From positions 4,092,001 to 4,156,000 of the forward strand of contig NZ_CP008849.1 of assembly GCF_000730385.1 (NCBI RefSeq): a DNA stretch of 64,000 bases, read 5' to 3'. A program made the translations under genes and the position numbers. This stretch comes from Alteromonas australica. GTDB taxonomy: Bacteria > Pseudomonadota > Gammaproteobacteria > Enterobacterales > Alteromonadaceae. How positions within the stretch are numbered: position 1 is the first letter of the stretch; each line of letters opens with the position of its first letter. Positions 55,404 through 64,000 of the stretch are shown here, one piece after another. Under the pieces are notes generated by a model that was given only the letters and a program-made list of their open reading frames with translations, had not been told where the DNA came from and did not search any database.

Positions 55404-56034
55404 ACCATGTAATACCTACAAGCTTGACGATATCACCACCATGCCTCAACGCTATCGGGCAAACTTTATCAACAGTTTATCAGGCTTTAAGTCAGCGGCA
55501 CTGCTTGGTACCACTGATGGAAAAAGTCATAACTTAGCGATTGTAAGTTCGGTGGTACATGTTGGCGCTAATCCTCCTTTACTCGGTATGATAATGCGCC
55601 CCCATACGGTACAACGAGACTCATTGAACAATATTAAACAGCAAGGTGTGTACACCCTCAATCATGTTCATACGCAATGGGTAGATAAAGCCCATCAAAC
55701 CTCAGCCCGCTATCAACCACAAGAAAGTGAGTTTGAAAAAGTAGGGTTAACGCCCTGGTTTAGCGATAATTTCAACGCACCGTATGTGGCTGAGAGTCAT
55801 ATAAAGATAGGCTTGAAGGTAGAGCAGCATTTTACGTTGTGTAACCAAACAGAGATGGTGATAGGGGCAATTAAAGAAGTACACCTTAATAAGGCCATGA
55901 TGTCTGAGGACGGTTATGCGGATATCGAACGTGCAGGTAGTGCCTGTATATCTGGCCTTGATAGTTATCATAGTACCCACCGCATTGCGCAGTTTAGCTA
56001 TGCGAAACCTGACACACCGTTAACCAATAAGTAA
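55396..56034 (+). CDS. Flavin reductase-like (FMN-binding split-barrel) protein
   Basis: 212 residues. The split-barrel pattern shows in GFKSAALLGTTDGKSHNLAIVSSVVHVGANPPLLGMIMRP, with TVQRDSLNNIKQQGVYTLNHV after it. Family members bind FMN and reduce flavins for monooxygenases or act as small oxidoreductases. It has no membrane segment. It overlaps the zinc-ribbon gene, and nothing nearby identifies its partner. Confidence 0.85.
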   Translation: MSEPCNTYKLDDITTMPQRYRANFINSLSGFKSAALLGTTDGKSHNLAIVSSVVHVGANPPLLGMIMRPHTVQRDSLNNIKQQGVYTLNHVHTQWVDKAHQTSARYQPQESEFEKVGLTPWFSDNFNAPYVAESHIKIGLKVEQHFTLCNQTEMVIGAIKEVHLNKAMMSEDGYADIERAGSACISGLDSYHSTHRIAQFSYAKPDTPLTNK

Positions 56035-56055
56035 ACTTTATGGGTGCCATTCATG

Positions 56056-56097
56056 TCTCATTCATCTAAACAGGCTATAGTTAGATGAATGAGATTT
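56056..56097 (+). terminator. 14-bp hairpin after the flavin reductase gene
   Basis: TCTCATTCATCTAA (56056-56069) pairs perfectly with TTAGATGAATGAGA (56081-56094) across an 11-base loop and is followed by TTT. It lies 22 bases after the stop. It is AT-rich for a terminator but unusually long and perfect. Confidence 0.6.
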
Positions 56098-56176
56098 AAT
56101 CTGGATCAATGAAGTTATTTCGTATTTAGCCGATCCTGACAATGCGCGTTATAGTATAATGTAGTGATAGAAAGAA

Positions 56177-56199
56177 ACCTGCCTACGGGCAGGTTTTTG
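56177..56199 (+). terminator. Terminator-like hairpin upstream of the HiPIP gene
   Basis: ACCTGCC-TACG-GGCAGGT (56177-56194) is followed by TTTT. It lies between the flavin reductase and HiPIP genes and could end readthrough or a short leader transcript. Confidence 0.65.
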
Positions 56200-56258
56200 C
56201 GTTTAAAGCCTTGAATAAAAAAGAATCATTCTCGTTATTATCTCACTTGGAGAGAATT

Positions 56259-56552
56259 ATGAAATCTGTAAACCGTCGCGACTTTTTGAAGTTGTCAGGG
56301 ACAAGCTTAATAGGGCTAACCTTAGGTAGTGTTGCACTTCGCGCTCAGGCGCAAGAGCAACTTCAAGCGGATGATCCAACAGCCAAAGCACTTAACTACA
56401 CCCCAGCCTCAACGGTTGACGGCGCACAGTGCAAAAATTGTATGTATGTACAAGGCGCAGATGGTGAAAACTATCGCCCTTGTGCGTTATTCCCCAATAA
56501 ATTGGTTAATGCCAATGGCTGGTGTAGTGCTTGGGTTAAACGCCCCAGCTAA
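56259..56552 (+). CDS. High-potential iron-sulfur protein (HiPIP)
   Basis: 97 residues from ATG at 56259, after GGAGAG. A twin-arginine signal (NRRDFLKLSGTSLIGLTLGSV) targets the folded protein to the periplasm. The mature part holds the four cluster ligands C58-x2-C61, C75 and C89 (QCKNCMYVQ, RPCALFPNK, NGWCSAW). HiPIPs carry a single [4Fe-4S] cluster at high potential and shuttle electrons from the bc1 complex or similar donors. The partner here is unknown. It stands alone. Confidence 0.94.
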   Translation: MKSVNRRDFLKLSGTSLIGLTLGSVALRAQAQEQLQADDPTAKALNYTPASTVDGAQCKNCMYVQGADGENYRPCALFPNKLVNANGWCSAWVKRPS

Positions 56553-56613
56553 GACAGTGACAACAGGGCAAGTTAGTTAGCCTTTAGGTAACTGGCGTAG
56601 GCCCATATCAGCG

Positions 56614-56638
56614 AAAAGCCCCATTAGTGGGGCTTTTT
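56614..56638. terminator. Bidirectional terminator between HiPIP and amidase genes
   Basis: AAAAGCCCC (56614-56622) pairs with GGGGCTTTT (56629-56637) around ATTAGT. T-runs follow on both strands, so it serves the convergent HiPIP and amidase genes. Confidence 0.88.
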
Positions 56639-56642
56639 AGTT

Positions 56643-58256
56643 TTACTGTCCACTCACAATATCTTCAAGTTCAGGGCTTTCCAAACGGCTTGGTAATAAA
56701 CCTGGTTTTACATAAGCGCCATGCTTGGCTTCAAAAACACTGCCTATACGCAAGACTTTTTCATCTTGCCATTTACTGCCTATAAAACTTAACCCTACCG
56801 GTAATTGTTTTACCTCACCTGCCGGTACGGTTAAATGTGGGTATCCAGCAATGGCGGCTAAATAGCCAATTCCAATAAAGCCAACTGGCGAATGATCACC
56901 ATAGACACCATCAATCAAAAAGGCGGGGCTATTTGAGGGCGCGACCAATATGTCCACCCCATTGTCCTGCATGAGTTTATCAATGCCATTTGTACCCGCC
57001 GTATTTTGCACTAAGCTTAATGCACTTTTGTATTCATCACTGTCGATGGCCGGCGCGGCTAGGGACTTTTCAAAAATATCTTGGTTGAAAAGCACGAGCT
57101 CTTTCTTGTCGGTTTTATTAAACGCAATAAGCGCTTCTAAATTGCGAGCAGGAATATCCGCGGGGCTATCCGCTAAATACGCATCAATTGTATGATGAAA
57201 CTCACTGAGCAGCACGGTGTACGAATCAGACCAAAAGCTGTCTGGTTGCTCAAAATCGTTAATATCAACCAATTCTGCGCCCGCGGCTTCTAGAGTTTCT
57301 AGCGCATTTTCATACACCGAAAGTACATGTGGGTTGTCGCCCTGACGATAGCGTACTACGCCAACACGTATGCCTTTTAGATCCGTGGCCAACATACTTT
57401 CTTCGAGGGAAGGCAACAGGTGATCTTCTGCATCGGCGGTAGCGGCGTCTTTAACATCCACGCCATCCATGACCGAAGCCATTAACCACGCGTCGTTAAC
57501 ATTGGCGGTCATTGGCCCTGCGGTATCTTGTGAGGATGAAATAGGCACTATATAAGAACGTGAAAGCAAACCAACAGTAGGCTTAAACCCCACAATTCCA
57601 TTCATAGATGATGGGCAGATAATAGAGCCATTGGTTTCTGTTCCTACCGCTAAAGAGCTTAGCCTTAGCGCCATCGCTGCCCCTGAACCGGATGACGAGC
57701 CGCAAGCGGTGCGCGACAGTAAATGAGGATTACGGGTTAGTCCACCCACTGCGCTCCAACCACTGATAGAAGATTCCGACCGAAAGTTTGCCCACTCAGA
57801 TAAGTTCGTTTTACCTAAGATTATGGCGCCTGCCGCTTTTAAGTTGGCAACAATAGGGGCATCGCGACCTGTACGGTTGTTAACAAGCGCCATAGAACCG
57901 GCTGTTGTCGGCAACTCACTGGCTTCAATATTATCCTTTAATAATACCGGTATACCATGCAATGGGCCGGTGAAAGTGCCTTTCTGCGCTTGTTCATCGG
58001 CAGCTTTCGCTTGTGCAATGGCATTCGAGTTAAGCACTAAGATACTGTTTACTTTTTTGTCCCGCTCTTCTATACGCGCTAAATAACCGGTAACAAGTTG
58101 TTCAGAGGTAAGCGTACCGTTTCTGATGGCCTGTGCCTGCTCTGCAGCAGGCTTATCTAGCCATGTGTTGGTAACACTGGGGGCTGTGTCATTCGACTGA
58201 GCTTTGCAACCTACCACCACTATTGCTACTGCTGCAATTAAGAGTTTGAGCTTCAT
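56643..58256 (-). CDS. Secreted amidase-signature lipoprotein
   Basis: 537 residues with a lipobox (VVVGC, C17), so it is anchored in the envelope. The amidase-signature Ser-cisSer-Lys triad is visible: K107 (VLLKDNIEA), the Ser-rich loop at 187-189 (CGSSSGSGAA) and S211 (TETNGSIICPSS). It may cut peptide or amino-acid amides or other amides outside the cytoplasm; most relatives are cytoplasmic (GatA-like), but lipoprotein versions are common in marine bacteria. Substrate unknown. Confidence 0.88.
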   Translation of the reverse strand: MKLKLLIAAVAIVVVGCKAQSNDTAPSVTNTWLDKPAAEQAQAIRNGTLTSEQLVTGYLARIEERDKKVNSILVLNSNAIAQAKAADEQAQKGTFTGPLHGIPVLLKDNIEASELPTTAGSMALVNNRTGRDAPIVANLKAAGAIILGKTNLSEWANFRSESSISGWSAVGGLTRNPHLLSRTACGSSSGSGAAMALRLSSLAVGTETNGSIICPSSMNGIVGFKPTVGLLSRSYIVPISSSQDTAGPMTANVNDAWLMASVMDGVDVKDAATADAEDHLLPSLEESMLATDLKGIRVGVVRYRQGDNPHVLSVYENALETLEAAGAELVDINDFEQPDSFWSDSYTVLLSEFHHTIDAYLADSPADIPARNLEALIAFNKTDKKELVLFNQDIFEKSLAAPAIDSDEYKSALSLVQNTAGTNGIDKLMQDNGVDILVAPSNSPAFLIDGVYGDHSPVGFIGIGYLAAIAGYPHLTVPAGEVKQLPVGLSFIGSKWQDEKVLRIGSVFEAKHGAYVKPGLLPSRLESPELEDIVSGQ

Positions 58257-58342
58257 TATGTATTTCCCTGTTATTGTTTTTTATTTGTCGTTTTATACAG
58301 CATGCGACATATATAGTTCACAGGTCAACAAACATACAGAAA

Positions 58343-59134
58343 CTAACGAAAGTTTAAAGGCTGGACAGGAGTAAGGGGTAAGGCTTCTTGTCGAATAGGG
58401 GTAAAAAGCAAGTTTTCTAACCCGAAATTATCAAGCAATGCTTGATAGCGGCCGTCTGCAATGAAACGCGCTAGTGTTGTGTTGAACTGATGACGTAACG
58501 CTGGGTCAGGGATGGCTGCACTATAGGTACTGACGGGAAAGATTTCATGAATTTGGGTAGCATACTGTTGTTTTTTTGGAAACTGGCTTTTTATATAGTG
58601 AAATATGTTTCTATCGAGAATAGCCACATCAACGCTACCAAGCAGTAGCAAACTGACTTGGCGTTTCTGCTCAGCCAACTCTAAGTAAGTGGGTTGCTGG
58701 TCAACCACGTTAAAAAATGCTTCCCCCAGTATCGACTTCGCCGTTTGAAAAGCAATAATGCTTTTCCCTGATAGGTCTTGCAAGTTTGAAATAGTGAGGT
58801 GACGCTCCTGCAGAGTTACTGCCACATTTTGATAGGCAATATACTCATTTGATAAAAGCGCTGGGTCAATATCATGCCGAGGAGTTAAGGTAAGGCCCAC
58901 ATCAACACTGCCAGAATTAACAATGCGAGCCGTTCTGCCAAACGGCACATAAATAGGGGTTATTTCATACCCCATCTCCGTAAAGATAGCTCGCACTAAC
59001 TCCACTTCAAAACCAGAATTTTGCGCTGCTATAACATAGGGCGGTTTGTCCCAGCCAACCACAACATCAAGCCGCTTCCCGTAAGAAGCCGACGTAACAA
59101 GCAGTAGTAAAAGCACAATAAGTGAGCGGCGCAT
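58343..59134 (-). CDS. Periplasmic solute-binding protein, family 3
   Basis: 263 residues with a signal peptide (ending ASYG) and a two-lobed SBP_bac_3 fold: RLDVVVGWDKPPYVIAAQNSGFEVELVRAIFTEMGYEI, VGLTLTPRH, LSGKSIIAFQT and a late IADGRYQALLDNFG. Such proteins bind amino acids or similar solutes. No permease or ATPase gene is next to it, so it could be an orphan receptor, or feed a transporter or sensor encoded elsewhere. The amidase gene follows 86 bases downstream on the same strand, so amidase and binding protein might handle the same compound; that link is inferred. Confidence 0.85.
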   Translation of the reverse strand: MRRSLIVLLLLLVTSASYGKRLDVVVGWDKPPYVIAAQNSGFEVELVRAIFTEMGYEITPIYVPFGRTARIVNSGSVDVGLTLTPRHDIDPALLSNEYIAYQNVAVTLQERHLTISNLQDLSGKSIIAFQTAKSILGEAFFNVVDQQPTYLELAEQKRQVSLLLLGSVDVAILDRNIFHYIKSQFPKKQQYATQIHEIFPVSTYSAAIPDPALRHQFNTTLARFIADGRYQALLDNFGLENLLFTPIRQEALPLTPVQPLNFR

Positions 59135-59324
59135 GCAGTTAATCAGTTAAGGAACTCATTATTGAGTGTATAAACTCAGGGCGTTTTCACCATTACCTAA
59201 AAGACTAAAATATCGGCAGTTCGCCGTTTAACCCCGTTAACCTTCATAAGTTTCTGGGCCTGAACTTCGCATTGCGACTTATTGGCTGTACAATAACAGC
59301 AAACCTCCAAACACTCTATTTCAC

Positions 59325-60206
59325 ATGGCCTGGCTACAACTACGAATTAACACCACCTCTGAACATGCTGACGCCATCGGCGATATGCTAAGCGCAAATG
59401 GCTCACAAGCTGTTACTTTTGTAGACGCGAAAGATACCCCTATGTATGAACCTAAGCCGGGCGAAGTTTTGTTGTGGCCAGATACGCAAGTAGTGGGTTT
59501 ATTCGACGCTTCAGACGATATGAAACGTATCATAGATCGGCTCGGTAAAGCTCGCGTATTAGGAGCAGACTTTAAATACAAACTCGAACCTCTTGAAGAC
59601 AAAGACTGGGAAAGAGAATGGATGGATAACTTCCACCCTATGCAGTTTGGCGAGCGCTTGTGGATTTGCCCAAGTTGGAGAGACGTGCCAGACCCTAATG
59701 CGGTGAATGTGATGTTAGACCCTGGCCTTGCCTTCGGTACCGGCACTCATCCAACAACCGCTCTCTGTTTGCGTTGGCTAGATGGGATAGACGTTAAAGA
59801 TAAAACAGTGGTGGATTTTGGCTGTGGCTCGGGCATTTTAGCACTGGCGGCCCTTAAACTTGGCGCCAAGCGTGTTATTGGTATTGATATAGACCCTCAA
59901 GCACTGCAGGCTACCGAAGAAAATGCTCGTCGCAATGATGTTGCCTCGCGGTTAGATGTTTACCTCCCCGAAAATCAACCGCAAATAGAAGCCGACATTG
60001 TGATGGCCAACATCCTGTCTGGTCCATTGCTTGAACTCCAACCTGTGATTGCTGATTTTTGTCAAGCAGACGGCCTTCTTGTACTTTCCGGCATATTGGC
60101 AGAGCAAGTTCCCAAAATAGAAGCGGCTTACCGTACACAATTTACCCTCGATAAAAGTGCAATTGATGGAGAGTGGGCGAGAGTATCTGGTAAGAAGCAC
60201 CCCTAA
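59325..60206 (+). CDS. prmA: Ribosomal protein L11 methyltransferase
   Basis: 293 residues. N-terminal substrate-recognition domain ([22 protein letters not shown]), then a SAM-dependent methyltransferase with [23 protein letters not shown] and IGIDIDPQA, preceded by the family block [14 protein letters not shown]. Trimethylates L11 at several amines. It keeps the prmA-dusB-fis order. Confidence 0.97.
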   Translation: MAWLQLRINTTSEHADAIGDMLSANGSQAVTFVDAKDTPMYEPKPGEVLLWPDTQVVGLFDASDDMKRIIDRLGKARVLGADFKYKLEPLEDKDWEREWMDNFHPMQFGERLWICPSWRDVPDPNAVNVMLDPGLAFGTGTHPTTALCLRWLDGIDVKDKTVVDFGCGSGILALAALKLGAKRVIGIDIDPQALQATEENARRNDVASRLDVYLPENQPQIEADIVMANILSGPLLELQPVIADFCQADGLLVLSGILAEQVPKIEAAYRTQFTLDKSAIDGEWARVSGKKHP

Positions 60207-60237
60207 AGCGTAAATTTTTTGTTATTGAAACCCTTTT

Positions 60238-60272
60238 AGGGCGCGGCCTATGCGCCCTTTGAATATTTTTTA
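60238..60272 (+). terminator. Terminator after prmA
   Basis: AGGGCGC (60238-60244) pairs with GCGCCCT (60252-60258), followed by TTGAATATTTTTT. It separates prmA from the dusB-fis promoter. A second hairpin TGACAGT/ACTGTCA (60302-60323) follows. Confidence 0.7.
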
Positions 60273-60358
60273 GCCAGCAAACCGGCACTAGACTCCTAAT
60301 GTGACAGTTTTTTTTCACTGTCAAGCCCACTAAGTGAAATTTTGTGTGATTTTTAGCC

Positions 60359-60387
60359 TTTTCAAGTATTGCGAAAACGCGTACACT
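60359..60387 (+). promoter_or_regulatory. Candidate dusB-fis promoter with GC-rich discriminator
   Basis: TTTTCA (60359-60364), a 17-base spacer and TACACT (60382-60387) form a plausible sigma-70 promoter. Right after the -10 box comes TAGCGCCCCG, a GC-rich discriminator typical of stringently controlled promoters such as those of fis and rRNA genes. The -35 is weak. Confidence 0.55.
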
Positions 60388-60443
60388 TAGCGCCCCGTTT
60401 TAGCCGGGTGTATATTTTATGTGCAGTTCTTTGATGGCGATTT

Positions 60444-61442
60444 ATGCGTATTGGTCCTTACACGTTAGAAAACAATTTGATGTTGGCACCAATGGCAGGC
60501 GTAACGGATAGACCGTTTCGTCAGCTGTGCAAACGCATGGGCGCAGGCCTTGTGGTTTCGGAAATGCTGTCTAGCAATCCGAAGGTATGGAATACCGCTA
60601 AATCACTAGCCCGAATGAATCATGAAGGCGAAGATGGCATTCGCTCTGTACAAATTGCAGGTGCTGATCCTGAACTTATGGCACAAGCGGCACAATTTAA
60701 TGTTGATAACGGTGCGCAAATTATTGATATCAACATGGGTTGTCCTGCGAAGAAAGTGAATAAGAAGCTAGCAGGCTCTGCTTTATTACAGTATCCAGAA
60801 ACAGTGGAACGCATTATTCAAGCCGTGGTTAACGCGGTTGATGTACCTGTAACGCTGAAAATTCGAACCGGCTGGAATCCAGAAAATCGCAATGGGGTAG
60901 AGATTGCCCGTATTGCAGAGCAAAACGGCATACAGTCGCTTGCAGTTCATGGCAGAACACGAGCTTGTATGTATAAAGGGGAAGCAGAATATGACACCAT
61001 TCGCCAAATAAAGGCGGCAATTTCAATTCCTGTTATTGCAAATGGTGACATTACTTCTCCAGAGAAAGCACAAGAGGTGCTGAATTACACTGGCGCAGAT
61101 GGTGTGATGGTAGGGCGCGGAGCTCAAGGTAACCCTTGGATTTTTAAGCAAATCCAACATTTCCTTGAAACTGGCGAGAACCTAGCGTCGCCACCACTGT
61201 CTGAACAATACGAGATCTTGCATGAGCATGTTGCAAATGTGCAGAACTTTTATGGTGACGTGGCCGGTGTAAGAATTGCCCGAAAGCACGTGGGCTGGTA
61301 TCTCGCGGAGCATGATACGGATCGTCAGTTTCGTAAAACGTTCAACGCTATAGATTGCGCGAAGGCGCAACTTGAAGCATTAGACACTTATTTTCAATCG
61401 TTGCAGAACACGGAAACCCGACAGATTTCCCCTGCAGCATAG
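60444..61442 (+). CDS. dusB: tRNA-dihydrouridine synthase B
   Basis: 332 residues; FMN enzyme that reduces uridine 17 in the tRNA D-loop. Motifs: APMAGVTDRPFRQLCKRMG, MGCPAKKVNKKLAGSALL with catalytic C100, HGRTRACMYKGEAEYD and VMVGRGAQGNPWIF. Co-transcribed with fis, 30 bases downstream. Confidence 0.97.
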   Translation: MRIGPYTLENNLMLAPMAGVTDRPFRQLCKRMGAGLVVSEMLSSNPKVWNTAKSLARMNHEGEDGIRSVQIAGADPELMAQAAQFNVDNGAQIIDINMGCPAKKVNKKLAGSALLQYPETVERIIQAVVNAVDVPVTLKIRTGWNPENRNGVEIARIAEQNGIQSLAVHGRTRACMYKGEAEYDTIRQIKAAISIPVIANGDITSPEKAQEVLNYTGADGVMVGRGAQGNPWIFKQIQHFLETGENLASPPLSEQYEILHEHVANVQNFYGDVAGVRIARKHVGWYLAEHDTDRQFRKTFNAIDCAKAQLEALDTYFQSLQNTETRQISPAA

Positions 61443-61472
61443 TGATGACTAACTTAAGAGCAACACAGTATT

Positions 61473-61766
61473 ATGTTCGATCAAAACGTGACTTCACCTT
61501 TTACTACTACAGTAACTACGCCTTCTCAAACGCAAGCTCAAAAGCCATTGCGTGACTCAGTTAAGCAAGCGGTTAACAAGTACCTAAAACAGCTAGACAA
61601 CGCCAACATCGACAACTTGTACGAAATGGTGCTTGCCGAAGTTGAAGCGCCGCTGCTTGAGGAAGTCATGACCTACACCCGCGGCAACCAAACCCGCGCC
61701 GCCATCATGATGGGCATCAACCGTGGCACACTTCGCAAGAAGCTAAAGCAATACGGCATGAACTAA
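61473..61766 (+). CDS. fis: Nucleoid protein and regulator Fis
   Basis: 97 residues, one shorter than E. coli Fis. N-terminal beta-hairpin arm region followed by helices [18 protein letters not shown] and the helix-turn-helix [29 protein letters not shown]. Growth-phase activator of rRNA and other genes. It is followed by a strong terminator. Confidence 0.98.
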   Translation: MFDQNVTSPFTTTVTTPSQTQAQKPLRDSVKQAVNKYLKQLDNANIDNLYEMVLAEVEAPLLEEVMTYTRGNQTRAAIMMGINRGTLRKKLKQYGMN

Positions 61767-61790
61767 AATCCTAAGGGCATTGCCCGCCAA

Positions 61791-61815
61791 AGAGCACCAA
61801 TCGGTGCTCTTTTTG
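61791..61815 (+). terminator. Terminator after fis
   Basis: AGAGCACC-AATC-GGTGCTCT (61791-61810) followed by TTTTTG. It lies between fis and purH. Confidence 0.92.
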
Positions 61816-61848
61816 TTTCAACACTACAACTTTGAAGCTAATACATTT

Positions 61849-63447
61849 ATGCAAACACCAAAACCCATTAAACGTGCTCTTTTAAGTGTCTCTGATAAAA
61901 CCGGTATCCTTGATTTCGCCACCGCGCTGCATAACGCTGGGGTAGAACTTCTGTCGACGGGAGGTACTGCGAAACTGCTAGCTAACGCAGGCTTACCTGT
62001 AATTGAGGTGTCTGAACATACTGGCCATCCAGAAATTATGGCAGGACGTGTAAAAACCCTTCACCCTAAAATTCATGGCGGTATCCTTGCACGCCGTGGC
62101 ACCGACGAAGCCGTCATGGCAGAAAACAACATTGCCCCTATCGATTTAGTGGTAGTGAACCTTTATCCCTTTGCCGCCACCGTGGCAAACGAAGACTGCA
62201 CATTAGAAGATGCCATTGAGAACATTGATATCGGTGGCCCAACAATGGTGCGCGCGGCAGCGAAAAACCATAAAGACGTGACTATTGTGGTGAACGCCTC
62301 TGACTATGGCCGTGTGTTAGCAGAAATGAACGATAACAATGGCTCACTCACCTACAGCACCCGTTTCGACCTAGCCATTAAAGCCTTTGAACATACCGCA
62401 GAGTACGACGGCATGATTGCTAACTACTTCGGCGCACGTTTAGACAGCACTGAATGCGAAGCCGATTGCGACCACCAGCACAGCGAATTTCCGCGCACGT
62501 ACAACATGCAGCTGACCAAGAAGCAAGATCTTCGTTACGGTGAAAATAGTCACCAAGAAGCGGCATTTTATGTTGAGAACGACATTCAAGAAGCCTCTGT
62601 GGCTACAGCAACCCAGCTTCAAGGTAAAGAGCTGTCTTTCAACAACATCGCCGATACCGATGCAGCGCTAGAGTGTGTGAAAGAATTTGAACAGCCTGCA
62701 TGCGTTATCGTTAAACATGCAAACCCGTGTGGTGTGGCGATTGGTGAAGACATCCTTAGTGCTTATGACCGTGCGTTTAAAACCGACCCTACGTCAGCGT
62801 TTGGCGGCATTATCGCTTTTAACCGTGAACTTGATGCGAAAACCGCGCAAGCGATTGTAGACCGTCAGTTCGTCGAAGTGATTATTGCACCAACGGTCAG
62901 TGATGAAGCGAAAGAAGTTGTGACCGCGAAGAAAAATGTACGTCTTCTCGCCTGTGGCGACTGGGCAGGTCAACTAACGGAAGGGTACGACTTCAAACGT
63001 GTCAACGGCGGCTTGCTTGTTCAAGAGCGTGACTTCGGCATGGTTGAAATGGAAGACCTGGAAGTAGTGACTAAGCGTAAGCCATCTGAAGACGAACTCC
63101 GCGACCTTATGTTCTGCTGGAAAGTGGCGAAATACGTGAAGTCTAACGCCATCGTTTACTGCAAAGACGGCATGACAGTAGGCGTAGGCGCAGGCCAAAT
63201 GAGCCGCGTATACTCTGCAAAAATTGCTGGCATTAAAGCGGCTGACGAAAACCTAGAAGTGGCCGGCTCTGTAATGGCATCTGATGCATTCTTCCCGTTC
63301 CGCGACGGTATTGACGCTGCCGCTGAAGCTGGCATTAAAGCAGTTATTCAGCCAGGCGGCTCTATGCGTGACCAAGAAGTGATTGATGCAGCTGATGAAC
63401 ACGGCATTGCCATGGTATTCACCGGCATGCGCCACTTCCGTCACTAA
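61849..63447 (+). CDS. purH: Bifunctional AICAR transformylase / IMP cyclohydrolase
   Basis: 532 residues from ATG at 61849; an earlier frame-open ATG lies before the fis terminator and is rejected. The N-terminal cyclohydrolase/MGS-like domain has [35 protein letters not shown] and [18 protein letters not shown]. The C-terminal transformylase has [27 protein letters not shown] and [19 protein letters not shown], ending MRHFRH. Completes the last two steps of IMP synthesis. Confidence 0.98.
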   Translation: MQTPKPIKRALLSVSDKTGILDFATALHNAGVELLSTGGTAKLLANAGLPVIEVSEHTGHPEIMAGRVKTLHPKIHGGILARRGTDEAVMAENNIAPIDLVVVNLYPFAATVANEDCTLEDAIENIDIGGPTMVRAAAKNHKDVTIVVNASDYGRVLAEMNDNNGSLTYSTRFDLAIKAFEHTAEYDGMIANYFGARLDSTECEADCDHQHSEFPRTYNMQLTKKQDLRYGENSHQEAAFYVENDIQEASVATATQLQGKELSFNNIADTDAALECVKEFEQPACVIVKHANPCGVAIGEDILSAYDRAFKTDPTSAFGGIIAFNRELDAKTAQAIVDRQFVEVIIAPTVSDEAKEVVTAKKNVRLLACGDWAGQLTEGYDFKRVNGGLLVQERDFGMVEMEDLEVVTKRKPSEDELRDLMFCWKVAKYVKSNAIVYCKDGMTVGVGAGQMSRVYSAKIAGIKAADENLEVAGSVMASDAFFPFRDGIDAAAEAGIKAVIQPGGSMRDQEVIDAADEHGIAMVFTGMRHFRH

Positions 63448-63777
63448 AAAGCACTCTGTAAGGGCGGATTAACGCGATATCAAACACGCAGTATGCCAAC
63501 GTTTCAAAGCATACTGCGTGCTTTATCTCCTCCCTGTTAAAGTAACGCATGCTTTTTAAGATTGCTGATACCTAAGCGACAAAGTTGCGAATTATTCTGC
63601 TAAGGCGTAAGTGCAACGAAGGGTTAGCTGCTAGGCTTGATCTGACCTGTGGTAATTTGTAGTAATAGTGTTACGCGGGCCTGTTAACCTTTGCTTTGCC
63701 ATTTTGCATAACAAAGGCCGACAGCCCCTAAAAATGTTATGTTATTTGCCTACCCTCGACAGAAAAAGGAAATAAGA
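63448..63777. other. Intergenic region between purH and the methyltransferase gene
   Basis: Besides the purH terminator it holds a possible weak hairpin (CCTTTG...CAAAGG around 63688-63717). No gene was seen. The downstream ribosome site is AAGGA at 63767-63771. Confidence 0.5.
63485..63525 (+). terminator. Terminator after purH
   Basis: CACGCAGTATGC (63485-63496) pairs perfectly with GCATACTGCGTG (63509-63520), followed by CTTTAT. It is a 12-bp stem with a short T-run, about 40 bases after purH. Confidence 0.75.
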
Positions 63778-64000
63778 ATGAAAAAGTTAGCCCAACTTGT
63801 ATTGGCTGCAACACTTGGTGTTACCGCCACTTATGCCAGCGCCGATGCTATTTCAGATGCAGCCATGAGTGACATTCGTTCAGAAAAAGCGAAAGCCCGC
63901 GATGAATATCGTCATCCTCAACAAACCCTTCGCTTTTTTGGCTTAAAGCCTGATATGACTGTAGTAGAAGTCTCTCCAGGTGGTGGTTGGTATGCCGACA
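63778..64000 (+). CDS. Periplasmic class I SAM methyltransferase-like protein (partial, 5' end)
   Basis: ATG at 63778 with AAGGA upstream; cut by the window edge after 74 residues. It opens with a signal peptide (MKKLAQLVLAATLGVTATYASA), then SDIRSEKAKARDEYRHPQQTL and FFGLKPDMTVVEVSPGGGWYAD, the glycine-rich SAM-binding start of a methyltransferase fold. Exported proteins with this fold occur in marine gammaproteobacteria, and their activity is uncertain. The rest lies outside the window. Confidence 0.8.
   Translation, partial: MKKLAQLVLAATLGVTATYASADAISDAAMSDIRSEKAKARDEYRHPQQTLRFFGLKPDMTVVEVSPGGGWYAD

Overview
The window looks like a chromosomal segment of a marine, aerobic gammaproteobacterium of the Alteromonadaceae (Alteromonas-like). 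The evidence is gammaproteobacterial housekeeping neighbourhoods (aroQ-accB-accC, prmA-dusB-fis-purH, groES-groEL next to fxsA/cutA/dsbD), a cytochrome bo3 operon, large TonB-dependent receptors coupled to polysaccharide-degrading lipoproteins, and moderate GC content. No rRNA, tRNA, CRISPR array, insertion sequence or phage gene was seen.

Layout. (1) 1-5.65 kb: end of an unknown gene, speA, a small hypothetical, and pntAa-pntAb-pntB (split transhydrogenase). (2) 5.9-17.4 kb: a pectin-utilisation locus. It holds an IclR regulator translationally coupled to a pectate-lyase lipoprotein, a TonB receptor, and a 2044-residue lipoprotein with pectin methylesterase (CE8) and pectate lyase (PL1) domains. 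Two copies of a palindrome, core TGCCACCGGTGGCA, precede the two transcription units and are probably the operators of this regulon. (3) 17.5-25.6 kb: an orphan secreted protein, a parvulin, a secreted GH43 enzyme, a 59-aa DUF6435-like gene overlapping the 3' end of cyoE, and cyoABCDE. (4) 26.1-42.4 kb: an accessory catabolic cluster. It contains a Rieske oxygenase and its FMN/2Fe-2S reductase, an AraC regulator, a TonB receptor, a VOC protein, two TauD-type dioxygenases, an M20 hydrolase, a RutB-like amidohydrolase, a RutA-like flavin monooxygenase, an MFS transporter, a formamidase/acetamidase, a LigB-type extradiol dioxygenase and an FMN reductase. This set suggests uptake, oxidation, ring opening and deamidation of a nitrogen-containing, probably (hetero)aromatic, small molecule. 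The substrate cannot be read from the sequence. (5) 42.6-50.6 kb: core genes (groEL, groES with a sigma-32-like promoter, fxsA, cutA, dsbD, aroQ, accB, accC). (6) 50.6-59.2 kb: a mixed block with a candidate small RNA, an outer-membrane-like protein, small conserved proteins, a FAN1-like nuclease fused to a DnaQ-type exonuclease, a flavin reductase family protein, a HiPIP, a secreted amidase and an orphan periplasmic binding protein. (7) 59.3-64 kb: prmA, dusB-fis, purH and the start of a periplasmic methyltransferase-like gene.

The two most system-like regions are the pectin regulon, where structure and operators agree, and the 26-42 kb catabolic cluster, which has a coherent enzyme logic but an unknown substrate. 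Functions come from motif recognition by eye; no database search was run.
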